64,000 nt of DNA, from NCBI GenBank assembly GCA_029721515.1, contig CM056567.1, forward strand, positions 9,325,507 through 9,389,506. Reading direction: 5' to 3'. The notes below the pieces were generated by a model, which was given only the letters and a program-made list of their open reading frames with translations, did not search any database and was not told the DNA's origin. Both the position numbers and the translations under genes were made by a program. The stretch's first letter is position 1. Each line of letters starts with the position of its first letter. This stretch comes from Synanceia verrucosa (lineage: Eukaryota > Chordata > Actinopteri > Perciformes > Synanceiidae). Positions 39,201 to 47,869 of the stretch are shown piece after piece.

Positions 39201-40669
39201 AACCCTCTTTGCTGCCTGCTATAAGAGCAGAGAAGCCAGTATCAGTCTCTGTTTTAGTTTCTCTCAGCAGCTTCCTGACGAGAGACGCCCCCTCTGAGCT
39301 TCCCGTGAGCATCCAACCTTCAATCGCTGTCCCAGCAGCACCCCCATTACCAGCAGAGAATTTAACCCATGGGGTTAATTTCAGAAGGCAGCCCAGTGTA
39401 TCAACAAGAGACGCCAGGAGCAAGGAACTCCTGTCTCGCCACAAAAGTGCACCCATTCCTAAAGAGGATGCTAACATACCTCTTGTCACCCCATCCCTGC
39501 TTCAGATGGTTCGTCTTCGATCGGTCAACATGACCGAAGATCAGCTGAAAGCTCCATCAGAGGACAAGTCAACAAACCAGGGAGATTCAGTTCAGGAGAA
39601 CGGTCCAGTCTCAATCCCAGGACCTCAAAATATCCCACAGAAGCCTATTCGCAAGTCTCTGTCACTTAAATGTCCCCCTCAGACATCCTCCGTGGCACTG
39701 AACTCCCCCTCCATGCGCTTGCAGGAAGCCATACGTATGAAAACTGCAGCCATGTCTTCAAGAGATGGTCTTCCATCCCGACTGGGCATCAGATCCTGCG
39801 GTTACAGCTCAGTCAGTGAACAGGGAGCCCTGTCCCTGAAATCAGCTGAGGGATGTGACCTGCACAAGTCCCCGGCCTCCACCGCCAGCTTTATCTTCTC
39901 TAGGAGCACAAAAAAGGTGGTCATAGAACCAGCAGCCGCCTCCTCTCCTGAAGCTCAGGCAAGTCTGAAGCAAAGCTTGGCGGCCGAGCTCATGCACATG
40001 TCCGACCAATCAAAAGCCAGCGCTGTCTCCAATGACAGGGTGAAGTTGGACAAAGTTCCTCCACCGGTGGCAAAGAAACCAGCCCACAGTAGCACCAGTC
40101 CTTCGCAGAATCTCCCTGATTGCTCAGCAAACATGGACTTCAGCATCGAAGGAAGCCGACATATGAGTGGAATCACGCCTCCTCAGACAACAAGTAAGAG
40201 CAGCAACTTTATTTATAACCATCATTTTCTGTCATTTGTGACCTGCCTTTGTCTGTGTGCTGCTGCTGAGTGTGAAAATGATCAGATCAATAGCTGGTGT
40301 GTCACTCTCAGAATGCAAATTCTAGCATTATCAAGATCTCAAGCAGCAAAGCAATTTCACTTTGCGTCAAACAGCATATTTTGCAGAGAACACCTCACAC
40401 ACCTTCCACACAAACACAAGACAAATGCTGCTGGCTTGCCTTCAGCTTTTTCCAGTCCACTGTGCAAGCATGTGCTTCAGTCAACCTTAACCTGCAGCTC
40501 ATGGTCATGTCTCAGTGACTGAATTAGATTAGGGCAAAATACTCATTACTTGTGTTCCTGTAACTGTATTAACTGTGTTATGTTGACGCCATCATGTCTA
40601 ACCTCCTCTTGTCTTCCCCCTTCAGCTACAACAAGAGTGACAGCGGACACGATTGAAACACTGTTTTGA
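11068..40669 (+). CDS. nhsl3: NHS-like protein 3 (KIAA1522 orthologue), multi-exon gene
   Basis: Nance-Horan syndrome family protein; the family scaffolds the actin cytoskeleton and, from published family work, binds the Scar/WAVE machinery at cell edges and junctions. Coding exons: alternative firsts 11068-11299, 18731-18863 or 33178-33235, then 34967-35125, 35353-35396, 35480-35609, 36137-36244, 36333-36493, 36581-36778, 36857-40193 and 40626-40669 (TGA at 40667). All junctions are GT/AG and phases are consistent, giving 1470, 1437 or 1412 aa. Family blocks seen: ENVFIEGSRPQYLEDLHTEA in exon 2, IMGIPNQVQKEL in exon 5, VIIPTVDGG in exon 6, MSISPQATYLS at the start of the large exon, SPSSGYSSQSGTPTLSPKGL (about residue 655), proline runs (about 1015 and 1037), LVTPSLLQMVRLRSV (about 1220) and SPASTASFIFSRS (about 1349). 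These align with remembered human KIAA1522 rather than NHS, NHSL1 or NHSL2, and the neighbouring yars1 supports this. Longer than the human protein (about 1035 aa). Confidence 0.93.
12012..12024 (-). promoter_or_regulatory. CTCF-consensus match
   Basis: The - strand reads CCAGTAGAGGGCA, matching all 13 positions of the core CCASYAGRKGGCR as remembered. It lies in the first nhsl3 intron, 0.7 kb after exon 1a. Occupancy is inferred only. Confidence 0.35.
12588..12628. repeat. (TG)n microsatellite
   Basis: About 20 uninterrupted TG units in the first nhsl3 intron. Confidence 0.95.
13765..13786. repeat. (AC)n microsatellite
   Basis: Eleven AC units in the first nhsl3 intron. Confidence 0.95.
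14009..14073. repeat. compound (TC)n(AC)n microsatellite
   Basis: TC-rich run of about 42 bases passing directly into 11 AC units. Confidence 0.95.
14900..14911. repeat. C homopolymer
   Basis: About 12 consecutive C, 55 bases from the next AC array. Confidence 0.9.
14967..14999. repeat. (AC)n microsatellite
   Basis: About 16 AC units. Confidence 0.95.
15701..15728. repeat. perfect 9-bp inverted repeat
   Basis: GGCAACCAA (15701-15709) and TTGGTTGCC (15720-15728) around a 10-base loop. Isolated in the nhsl3 intron. Confidence 0.7.
18205..18247. repeat. (GT)n microsatellite with one GC interruption
   Basis: About 21 units, about 0.5 kb upstream of alternative exon 1b. Confidence 0.95.
18731..18863 (+). 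CDS. nhsl3: nhsl3 alternative first coding exon 1b (N-myristoylation-type start)
   Basis: ATG at 18731 opens 44 codons plus one base, ending at the donor CAG|GTACAA (GT at 18864). The peptide starts MGNSIQRKKRTQTEE: Gly2 followed by Ser and a basic cluster resembles an N-myristoylation signal with basic membrane anchoring, and it also contains PPSPCP and WLFGHRDK. Phase 1 matches the common exon at 34967, so this form would be 1437 aa. A possible acceptor lies at 18552-18553, or transcription may start locally. The coding call rests on frame, phase and composition; I do not recognise the peptide from a named family member. Confidence 0.7.
21466..21672. mobile_element. teleost MITE-like repeat with AGCTGCAACTAAC end
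   Basis: The left end GCTGCAACTAACAGTTATT and right part AATAGTTGCAGATTAATTTT followed by CAATCAACTAATGGTT match, from memory, a very common fish repeat whose ends read GCTGCAACTAACGATTAT and ...CGATTAATCG. The two ends are partly inverted copies. The internal phrase about AGCAAATCATCACAATTGAG also fits that family. This copy is short and diverged. Family name not assigned. Confidence 0.6.
23637..23677. repeat. (GT)n microsatellite
   Basis: About 20 GT units in the nhsl3 intron. Confidence 0.95.
26461..26485. repeat. (TCTTG)n pentanucleotide repeat
   Basis: Three perfect TCTTG units followed by two variant units (TCCTG, TTCTG). Confidence 0.8.
28589..28611. repeat. (GT)n microsatellite
   Basis: About 11 GT units. 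Confidence 0.95.
30229..30259. repeat. (GT)n microsatellite
   Basis: About 15 GT units. Confidence 0.95.
33178..33235 (+). CDS. nhsl3: nhsl3 alternative first coding exon 1c (short MVV-type N terminus)
   Basis: ATG at 33178 opens 19 codons plus one base (MVVYLRKSIRSLLSVFKKK), ending at the donor G|GTTAGT (GT at 33236). Phase 1 joins the common exon only 1.7 kb downstream and gives 1412 aa. It resembles the human KIAA1522 main isoform, which as I remember starts MVVF and ends its first exon with FKKKG, so this is probably the ancestral short promoter form. The amphipathic basic peptide could bind membrane (inference). An ORF upstream in the same region (32816-33193) is not coding in this frame. 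Confidence 0.85.
33236..34966. other. nhsl3: nhsl3 intron before the common exon
   Basis: 1.7 kb intron used by all three forms; it has the T/G homopolymer at 33489 and no other recognisable feature. Confidence 0.6.
33489..33512. repeat. poly-T followed by poly-G
   Basis: About 14 T then 10 G, 250 bases after exon 1c; the G run could form unusual structures. Confidence 0.9.
36857..40193 (+). CDS. nhsl3: nhsl3 giant penultimate exon
   Basis: A 3337-base exon carries about three quarters of the protein. It enters in phase 0 after TTCCAG (36856) and leaves in phase 1 at CAA|GTAAGAG (GT at 40194). It is low-complexity and disordered, with serine-rich runs, many S/T-P sites and proline runs (WPPPPPPME near 38870, FPPPPPPVV near 38935) that are typical SH3/EVH1 ligands. 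The open frame continues into the intron to 40522, so intron retention would add a different tail of about 110 residues. The spliced tail from 40626 is only 14 residues, TTRVTADTIETLF plus the split codon. Confidence 0.92.
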
Positions 40670-41736
40670 AAGAGTGTCGGACAAAGACTTCAAGGAAAAA
40701 GTCACAGCAAGGACTGACTTCACTGAGAGACGTATGAGAGTGCCGTGTGTTCAATCTTCTCCAAAAGCCTTAGCCTGTAATGGCCTTCCTACTACATATT
40801 TATGCAAAAAAAAAAAAATGTGTTGCTCCCAATTTCTTATGATAGCTTTTATTCTGGAGTATTTTTCTAAGCTATAGTTTATCTCTCATTAAGGCCCCTC
40901 AGGATGAAATTGGCAGAATTGTAAATATTGTGTGACATCGCCTCCCAGAGGCAGAGTTAGGTAGTGGTCACTGCAGCGCAGAAAAGGATTTATCCCCACT
41001 AATTGTTTCTGTACAAAGCTTTACGGCCTTTTCCTGTTGTGATATTATACATAATTGAGAAAAAAAACTCACAATGGCATGCACTACAGCACAAATCGGC
41101 ATTTCATCACCTTCTTGACTTAAAGATCGGTGTAAAAACAGTTTCAGTCGTGCTTTTCACTGTGCAGATCAATATATGTGGCGGAGTATTTGAGAAAAAG
41201 GGATGCGGCAGACTCACAAAAATGAGGTATTTTGTCAATTAGGGCAAGCACTTTTGTTAAACTACAGATCATAAACCATTAAAACTTAACAGAAACTCAT
41301 CTGATTACAACTGCTAAAATATAAATTAAGATGCTTCTGCAATATCTCTTCTTGGGTCTACAGCAGTAACACAGGCATCCTATTTATTTATGTGTGGTTC
41401 TTTCCACTTGTAGCACTGTCAGTCACCTTTTCCTACCAAATATGAAATATTTAAGAATGGATTTCATCTGACAAACCACTCTATAGGGCTATGGATGTGA
41501 TAGGCCCTGGATGATTGATACACTGGAGTAGACTTAGTGTGAGGTCAGTGTTTTTATTAAATGTTCTCTATCTAAAACTTTGGCCCAAGCCTTTTTTTTG
41601 GTGGAAAATCCAGCTCATCACTATTTGCACAAAATGCTTTGAGTGTATGAGTGATCATACAGACTCTACATGATGGGTTAAAAAATATTGACGTCTTGGA
41701 GATTAAACAGAATTATGTACAGTTATTACTTCTACA

Positions 41737-41742
41737 AATAAA
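41737..41742 (+). terminator. nhsl3: probable nhsl3 poly(A) signal
   Basis: AATAAA lies 1.07 kb after the nhsl3 stop codon, followed by T/G-rich sequence. It is the first canonical hexamer I see downstream of the stop. It faces the probable yars1 signal at 41866-41871 on the other strand. Confidence 0.5.
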
Positions 41743-41865
41743 ATTTAAGCATATTAAAAATGCCTTGCCCTGCTTGCTTTCTTTGTAGATGTGATGCATT
41801 TAAACATCCAGCATCTCTCATCCAATACAAAAGAAAAAAACTGTCCAGCCAGAATTCAACCAGCA

Positions 41866-41871
41866 TTTATT
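41866..41871 (-). terminator. yars1: probable yars1 poly(A) signal
   Basis: TTTATT on the + strand is AATAAA on the - strand, about 550 bases after the yars1 stop. It is the first canonical hexamer I see downstream of that stop. Confidence 0.4.
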
Positions 41872-41989
41872 TCATGTTAGATATGAGGCATGATTTGATT
41901 ATATGACAGTTAATGTCCACATATTGATTTCAGTTCACTACCCCCAAATATAACCAAACCGTCTGTCTTACTGTACATGGCAAATTGAT

Positions 41990-42010
41990 GTGTGTGTGTG
42001 TGTGTGTGTG
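41990..42010. repeat. (GT)n microsatellite
   Basis: About ten GT units within the probable yars1 3' UTR. Confidence 0.95.
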
Positions 42011-42416
42011 GAGGTTCAGCAGATTGGCCACAGCCGTGATATATACCCAGAAAAGCACTGAAACACTGTCCCCTTTTAAACACCTGAGATTCCTTTTTAG
42101 CTACTTCCAGCTACCATTCAGTAAAATAAGCCTTCATTATCTGAGTAACAGTGCGTCTGTTTTACAGAAACTGTTGTATTTGTATATTTAGTGTGTTACA
42201 AACAACAGCAGGTTAAAAAAAAGAAACAGGCTGATCAGTTCCAGATTTTTTTTTTTGTCGTACTCTTCTAAGATATTACACTTTCTGACAGAATTTGTCT
42301 CAGTGAGTCCAAAGCATCAATGTCCCACCATTCTCCAAGGAAACATCCGGATGAAGTTGTTGCGATGACTATTTGTTGATTAAAGTATTCAGCTTCAGAT
42401 GGTGAATGTGACGCGT

Positions 42417-45400
42417 CTAACTGATGTTGCCTCCTTTGAGTGTCTTGCATGTGATCTGTCCTAGTTTAGTCATCAGCGTCTTGTCTTTCCACTGAGCTAC
42501 ACACTCGTCTGATACCTTCAGGTCGACCTGGAGAAACAGAAAAATAACACAATCAACAACAGGAAAAGCATACGAACTCCGAAAAATCGGGATCTTTCTG
42601 AAAAGAGTAAAATGTGACTGAAACATACCTGTACTTTCTCCCACACCTTCTTTTTTGGGTTGAGTCTGTCGTCTGGTTTGCCCGCCTCATAGCCCTCAAC
42701 AAAGACCCGTTCTCCTGGCGACGACCCCTCTGGAGGGTCCAGAGGCTCCACCCTCCTTGGCTCCCCTTCACTAGAAGTCAACCAAGATTCAAGATTCAAG
42801 AGTCTTTATTGTCTTTATGCACGCATAATTAAGTTTTATAGTCTCTCGGCTTAAAGACACATAAATAAATAAAAATAAAGACATAAAAGAACATAAACAC
42901 CCAGAAATGTAATATTTACAGAGAAAATGTTGAAAGAAGTAGACTGACAAGAGACAATCAGAGAGAGTAGAGGAATTAAAAGTGAAAAATAAACTGTGGG
43001 ATGTGCTGTGTGAAACAGAGACACTCACACAGAGGCACACAGCAGCATGGCTTGAGACTCAATCCCTCTCATCTTCTGGGGTTTCAGATTGCACAGCACC
43101 AACACCATTCTGTCCTGCAGGTCCTCCTGTGAAACGAAGGCCACCAGCCCGCTGACTACGGTCCTTGGCTCCGGCTCGCCAACATCAATCTTCTCCAGGT
43201 ACAGCGAATCAGCATCTGGATGCTGGAAAACAAAGGAGCCCATGTGAAGACAGAGAATAAAGCCGTACAGAGCGGATCATCTGAAGAAAAGCTCGAGGTG
43301 ACGTCCTACCTTCTCCACACTGACGACCTTTCCTACCCTGATGTCCAGTCTGGAGGGAGCCAGCTCATCATCCTCTCCTCCTCCTGCCTTGGCACCCTTT
43401 CCTGCTCCTTCTGATCACACACACAAACAATAACCACATTCAGCTGGTTGAAATCCCAGTTTAAGACAGAGCTAGTCACATTTGAATTAAAAGGATGTGA
43501 GAAGGAAGACAGTGAGGATGATAGGGGAAAAATACTGACTTGTCTTTGAGGGGTCGGGGTAAGCGGTGTTGGTCAGTTTGCGGAGCTCAGGCAACTCAAA
43601 CTTCTTTCTGATTGGCTCCAGCAGTTGGTTTAGCGCTACTTCCACTGAGGCCTTCAGGTCTCCTGGATGAACCAGCTGCTCAGACGAGAGCACAGGGAGA
43701 AAAATGAAGCATTTTCACTAAATTATACTTTAAGAAAGGCTTTAATTCTTCAGATAAACCAGTGTATATACACTTTACCTCCTCAGCAAAGTCCTTCTCC
43801 ACCTCTTCAAACACAGTGTAGGTTTTGTCTCCTCCCCATTTGGGGTCTCTTTTGATGCAGAACTCTGAAACAGAATTGATCAAATCATGAACTTGTTTTA
43901 TAGAATTTATACAAGTGGAAGCAGAGACAACAGGAGGAGATTCTTTTCTCTTCTACCTCCACGTAGAGGGAAGATGACATATTTGACAAAGGAGAGGACT
44001 CCATTGTTCTGGATGTTTCCTGGCTCACAGAAAGCCTTCTTAAGCTTCTTCTTCACATCTCCAGCAGAGTCCAGCAGATCAATCTTTGACTCCTGTAGGT
44101 AAAAAAAAGGAAGGGTTTAGCCACAAGCATTATTGGAAAATGTTCATAAAATCAAAATGAATTTAACGTACTTCCTCAGAGGAGCTCATCTTGGCCCCGG
44201 TCAGTCCTGGTACCATCGGGTTCATCAGATGGGAGCGCTTGGCGTAACCGAGAGAAGGCAGGTACTGAAGACAGACGAGAGGAGACAGCTCTTATTCTGA
44301 AAACCACTTCTTGGATTCTCCCTGCTCTGACATTTACATTAACATCATTTTTTTTTTTTTACATCAAGACCTAAAATTTGATGCACGTTGTAGAAATAAA
44401 TTATAATTATACTTTTAAATAACTCCAAAATGAAACGTGTTATGAAGAAACTCACAGCTGCTCCCAAACTAATCAATCAGGGTGAAGGATGACATAAAGG
44501 TGCAAAGGTAGATGGTGACGGTACCTTTTCTGCCAGGGTGAAAATCTTCCTTTGATCAACTCCTCCAAATTGGGCATCCACCTTGAGATATTCCTCATCC
44601 AGAGCCTGAGGACAAAGACAATCAGACAATTTTCTAGTCCAATCAATCGTTACAGCAAAGAAAAATTGTACGCAAAAAACAACAAGAAGTTCCAAAGAGT
44701 TTCAGATGTGAGGTGGCCACAGGATCACATCTGTGAGCCGTTCCAGTTTAAAAAAAAATAAATTAATTAATTAAAAAAAAAAAAAATTTCCCTTGGAGTA
44801 TTTATGTCACAATATGTGGACTTTCAGCTGTGATTACAGCAAAGAGACCCAGAGAAATACCACACTGCTCCTTATTCGAAGTGTGATGATGTGTGTTGAA
44901 CTGTTATTACCTGCAGTCCAGGGTAGAGCAGACCACTCAGCAGAGGATGCTCCACCTGTTTGACGACCTCAGCTCCAGCCTTCTTCGCATCGTGCTCGGT
45001 CACCATGGAGGACAGGCGGTACACATCCAGAGTGTACTCTCTGACAAACATGAAAACACAGACATGAAACATCCGTTTAAAGCTGCAGCTACATAGCTCG
45101 TTTAATAAACGCACATTACGACAGTGACCTGCTGAGCTGGTAGTCTGTTCCTTTGACAAACTTGAGCTTATCCAGGGGCACATTAATGCTCTCCAACATA
45201 GCTTTGATGACCTGTTCGTAGTACTTCACCCTGAGCTCCAGCAGCTCCCAGGGGGCCTTCATGTTGTCTAGGTAGGCATGCAAGTCTGCAAACAGAATAG
45301 TGACCTGAGGAAAAGACGACCAAGAAACAAAAATACAAACCGGTAAACAGGAAGTGCAGATTACATCAAATGATTTAACAAAAGACATGATGCTCTGCTT

Positions 45401-45697
45401 ACCTCACACCCTGCCTTGAGGAAATCCGCTATCTTGGACATTGGGACAAAGTAAGCGACGTGGGGTTTGCCGGTGGTCGCTGTGCCCCAGTACACCTTCA
45501 GCTCTCTCTCCTGGAGAACCTGCTTCAGCTTCTCCTCTCCAAGGACCTCCTGCAGCACACATGGAGTAGTCTAATGAGAGCAAACTACTGAGGGACGTCA
45601 GTCACTGAGAGTGCTGTAAGTGTGTCTTTGCACATCCTACCTGGAGGTTCCTAGTGATGAGGTCAAACTTCTCATCTGGACTCAGCTGATCTGCCAT
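42417..45697 (-). CDS. yars1: tyrosyl-tRNA synthetase, cytoplasmic
   Basis: Class Ic synthetase that charges tRNA-Tyr in the cytosol using ATP. Coding exons, 5' to 3' on the - strand: 45697-45641, 45549-45403, 45304-45129, 45040-44911, 44605-44525, 44264-44172, 44092-43957, 43864-43779, 43675-43540, 43410-43310, 43222-43029, 42770-42629, 42527-42417. All are GT/AG and sum to 529 aa (human 528). Seen: HIGH-type signature HVAY at 49-52; ELR at 91-93, the cytokine-activity motif of the vertebrate enzyme; KMSSS at 222-226; lysine cluster KKKLKK at 242-247, the reported nuclear signal; Gly/Lys linker; C-terminal EMAP-II-like tRNA-binding domain from about RLDIRVGKVVSVEKHPDADS to the end, GGNIS. 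Human residue numbering is kept through the catalytic part. It converges with nhsl3 and shares strand with inip and mfsd2a. Confidence 0.98.
42783..42832. repeat. interspersed repeat end in yars1 intron 11
   Basis: The + strand holds a doubled AAGATTC unit followed by AAGAGTCTTTATTGTC, resembling the terminal motif of a retroelement family that I recall as common in teleost genomes. It begins about 10 bases from the acceptor of exon 12 (exon edge at 42770). The A/T-rich sequence up to about 42930 may belong to the same insertion. Confidence 0.45.
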
Positions 45698-46748
45698 GTT
45701 GCAGAGCCTTATGACAAGGAAGACAGGAGTTAAAACACTTTCAGTTTAATGTTGCCCTTAGCGACAGACAATGATATAATGAGATAAGTGATTTGGGTGT
45801 TTCCTAGAAATGTCCTTTGGGTGCTAGCAAGCAGCTATGTTATGAAGAAAATGAACTGCTTAACTTTTTAATATTTCCTCTATGCCAATGTGACAGCTCC
45901 CCCTTTCCTTCTCCCTGCACTCAGGTGTTTCTGATCTATTATTAGTGGGCGGCCCTGCCCCCATGTTTAAGAGAGGCTGGAGGAGAAAGAGCTCTCACAT
46001 CACATCACCCACATCAAGCAGCGTCATGCGTGTCGTGATTTTCCTGTTCTGCTCCTAGTTTTTTCCTCTCATTTGTTTTGAGGATGGAGGTCTATCAGTT
46101 CAGTTTCCATGGCTTCATTTGTCGTTTGAGGGAAGTTCTTGGTCCGACGGTCTCTGGTGTAGCTCGCCCAGACTTCCATCATTTTATTCCTTTAGGCCTC
46201 CAGATTCTCATAGTTTTGGTTCATTTTTGACAATATATGTCAATAAAGTCGTCCTGGTTGTTTGAGCTGTTACGACTTCGAGATAGGCTGATGGCACTAG
46301 GATGTGTCAAATGTGTTCCTGTTGCCGTCGAATTTACCAGAAAACCATAAAAAAGAAGTTCCTGGGATCCTGTAGGTAGCCACTGAGTGATAGTCTAACC
46401 GGCATTAAAAACTAACCTGGAGCGTATTTGAACGGGAAGAAACTGGGAGATACTGGTTAACCTTGGCTTTGTTTTTACTGCCAAGTGACTCAGTTTATTC
46501 TATATTTCAGGATATTTGGACAAATTTAAGATACCTTTCCGGCTAGCTCACCTTTAAACGCCACGCTAATAATGAATGAACAAACAAGTTACCCGGCTAG
46601 CTAGCAACAAAACCATGTGCAGCTAACGTTACCTAGCTGCGGTGATGTTTCTGGTTAGAACTACCACACGTTTAGTAACTACATGTTCGTTTATTTAACA
46701 TTAAAATCAGTTTACCATAAAGCCATAATGATCGACCTGCTGACTCAC

Positions 46749-46870
46749 CTATAAACCTGTCTTCTCTCGGTGAAACACTGGGCAGAGCAGAGCTGTCAGT
46801 GTTGCATCAGCGCTAGCTCCGACTCTGCGATCGATACACAGCAGACTCCAGGGGAAAGCAATCGAGTGCA
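46749..46870 (-). promoter_or_regulatory. yars1: yars1 non-coding first exon and promoter region
   Basis: On the - strand TTATAG|GTGAGTCAG gives a strong donor at 46748, about 1 kb upstream of the yars1 start codon. The acceptor of the coding exon is CATAAG just above 45707, which leaves 10 bases before the ATG. This fits a separate 5' UTR exon. Its 5' end is not visible; the upper limit given is a guess. The sequence is richer in GC than its flanks, contains GCTAGCGC, and carries an ATF4-type element at 46801-46809. Confidence 0.5.
46801..46809 (-). promoter_or_regulatory. yars1: ATF4-type amino-acid response element (CARE)
   Basis: The - strand reads TGATGCAAC, fitting the C/EBP-ATF response element TGATGNAA(T/C). 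It lies about 52 bases upstream of the first-exon donor of yars1. Cytosolic aminoacyl-tRNA synthetase genes, YARS1 included, are established ATF4 targets in mammals. The site is inferred from sequence only. Confidence 0.45.
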
Positions 46871-47204
46871 GATTAAGCTGAGGCGGAACCACAGACAGTA
46901 TATAATTACACACATATACAGAACAGTGTTATTGAGCTGTAAATGTGTTACTGTCTTTACTGGAGAAAAGGAGAACAACAACTCCTAAGGACAAATAATT
47001 GTTGTTGTCTAGAACTGTCACCACCTTGTCCCGTATGTGTACACAACAGATAATACAAGTGGACAATATAAAACATATATATTGTCTTATATAAGACATC
47101 GAGGGCGCCATCCAGGGGTTAATGAAACACCGATCGCAATTTTCACCATTTCTGTCATTTTATAGACCAAAAAAGTAATAGTGACTATGGGACTACTCGT
47201 CATT

Positions 47205-47210
47205 TTTATT
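47205..47210 (-). terminator. inip: probable inip poly(A) signal
   Basis: TTTATT on + (AATAAA on -), 130 bases beyond the inip stop codon; this fits a short 3' UTR. Confidence 0.5.
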
Positions 47211-47339
47211 CTGTCAATGAAGTTGTTTGAATACCTAAATAACCATTTTATGTTGATGACAGGACAGATAAAAAAAGAGACACAGGATCATGTGTGTCCT
47301 TTGTATGTGAGTTGTTGTTTATGTCCACCCGGGCTGGGT

Positions 47340-47651
47340 TTAAACGTCGGGCTCCAGTCGGGGGAGCACCGGGAGGATGAGGTTTCCAAACGAGGAGTCC
47401 TGAGTGATGAAGAAGCCGGACGAGTGGACGTGAGCGTGTTGCAGGGCGGCCTTCTGCTGGGCGGCAATGTGCTGCAGCTCCGCGCTGTCCCTCGCTTCCT
47501 TCAGGCTGGGTCTGGACGACAAAGGGATATTGGCTCCGGGGCTGTTCATGGACTGGTTCTGCATCAGCCGCCTCTTCTCCTTGTCCAGCTCCGCCAGGAT
47601 GGCTACACGGGTCTTGTTCTGAAAGCCTTGTCCTGGAGGGTTAGCAGCCAT
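47340..47651 (-). CDS. inip: SOSS complex subunit C (INIP/SSBIP1), intronless
   Basis: Small subunit of the SOSS complex (INTS3, hSSB1/2, INIP), which binds single-stranded DNA and promotes ATM signalling and homologous recombination in the nucleus. One ORF of 103 aa, against 104 in human. It runs from MAANPPGQGFQNKTRVAILA through the AALQHAHVHSSGFFITQDS block to NLILPVLPRLEPDV, nearly identical to the human protein over those blocks. The start is the family start, with no better upstream ATG. The human gene has several coding exons, whereas here the reading frame is uninterrupted, so this is probably a retrocopy that kept its frame. There is no frameshift or stop, a poly(A) signal follows 130 bases downstream, and an ETS-type site lies upstream, so it looks functional. 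Confidence 0.95.
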   Translation of the reverse strand: MAANPPGQGFQNKTRVAILAELDKEKRRLMQNQSMNSPGANIPLSSRPSLKEARDSAELQHIAAQQKAALQHAHVHSSGFFITQDSSFGNLILPVLPRLEPDV

Positions 47652-47857
47652 GACAGCTTAGCGGAGGTAGCCGTGAAAATAAAGCTTCCTCAAGTCCGTG
47701 AAGCGGATAACTGAGAATGTTTTTCACGTTATGTGCTTGTCCAGCTGACGTGGATTCAGTCTCTTTAAGACAATGACGGACATATAGCGAAAGCAGACAG
47801 AATTAGCTCTGAAGTTTAGGTGTTTTATGCTAGCCGCTTAGCATAACGGGAAGGAGA

Positions 47858-47866
47858 CACTTCCGG
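47858..47866 (-). promoter_or_regulatory. inip: ETS-type site upstream of inip
   Basis: CACTTCCGG on + (CCGGAAGTG on -) is a full consensus for ETS/GABP factors, common in housekeeping promoters. It lies about 207 bases upstream of the inip start codon. No TATA box is seen. Confidence 0.4.
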
Positions 47867-47869
47867 CTT

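Noticed and set aside
36889..40176. Many long ORFs on the - strand across 36.9-40.2 kb (up to about 143 codons)
   Set aside because: They lie opposite the giant nhsl3 exon and reflect its codon composition; none resembles a known protein.
45700..47340. S100PBP, the neighbour of YARS1 in human
   Set aside because: Looked for upstream of yars1; no S100PBP-like coding sequence is seen here; inip occupies the next position instead.
47181..47714. 177-codon + strand ORF
   Set aside because: It is the antisense of inip, whose - strand frame matches a known conserved protein.
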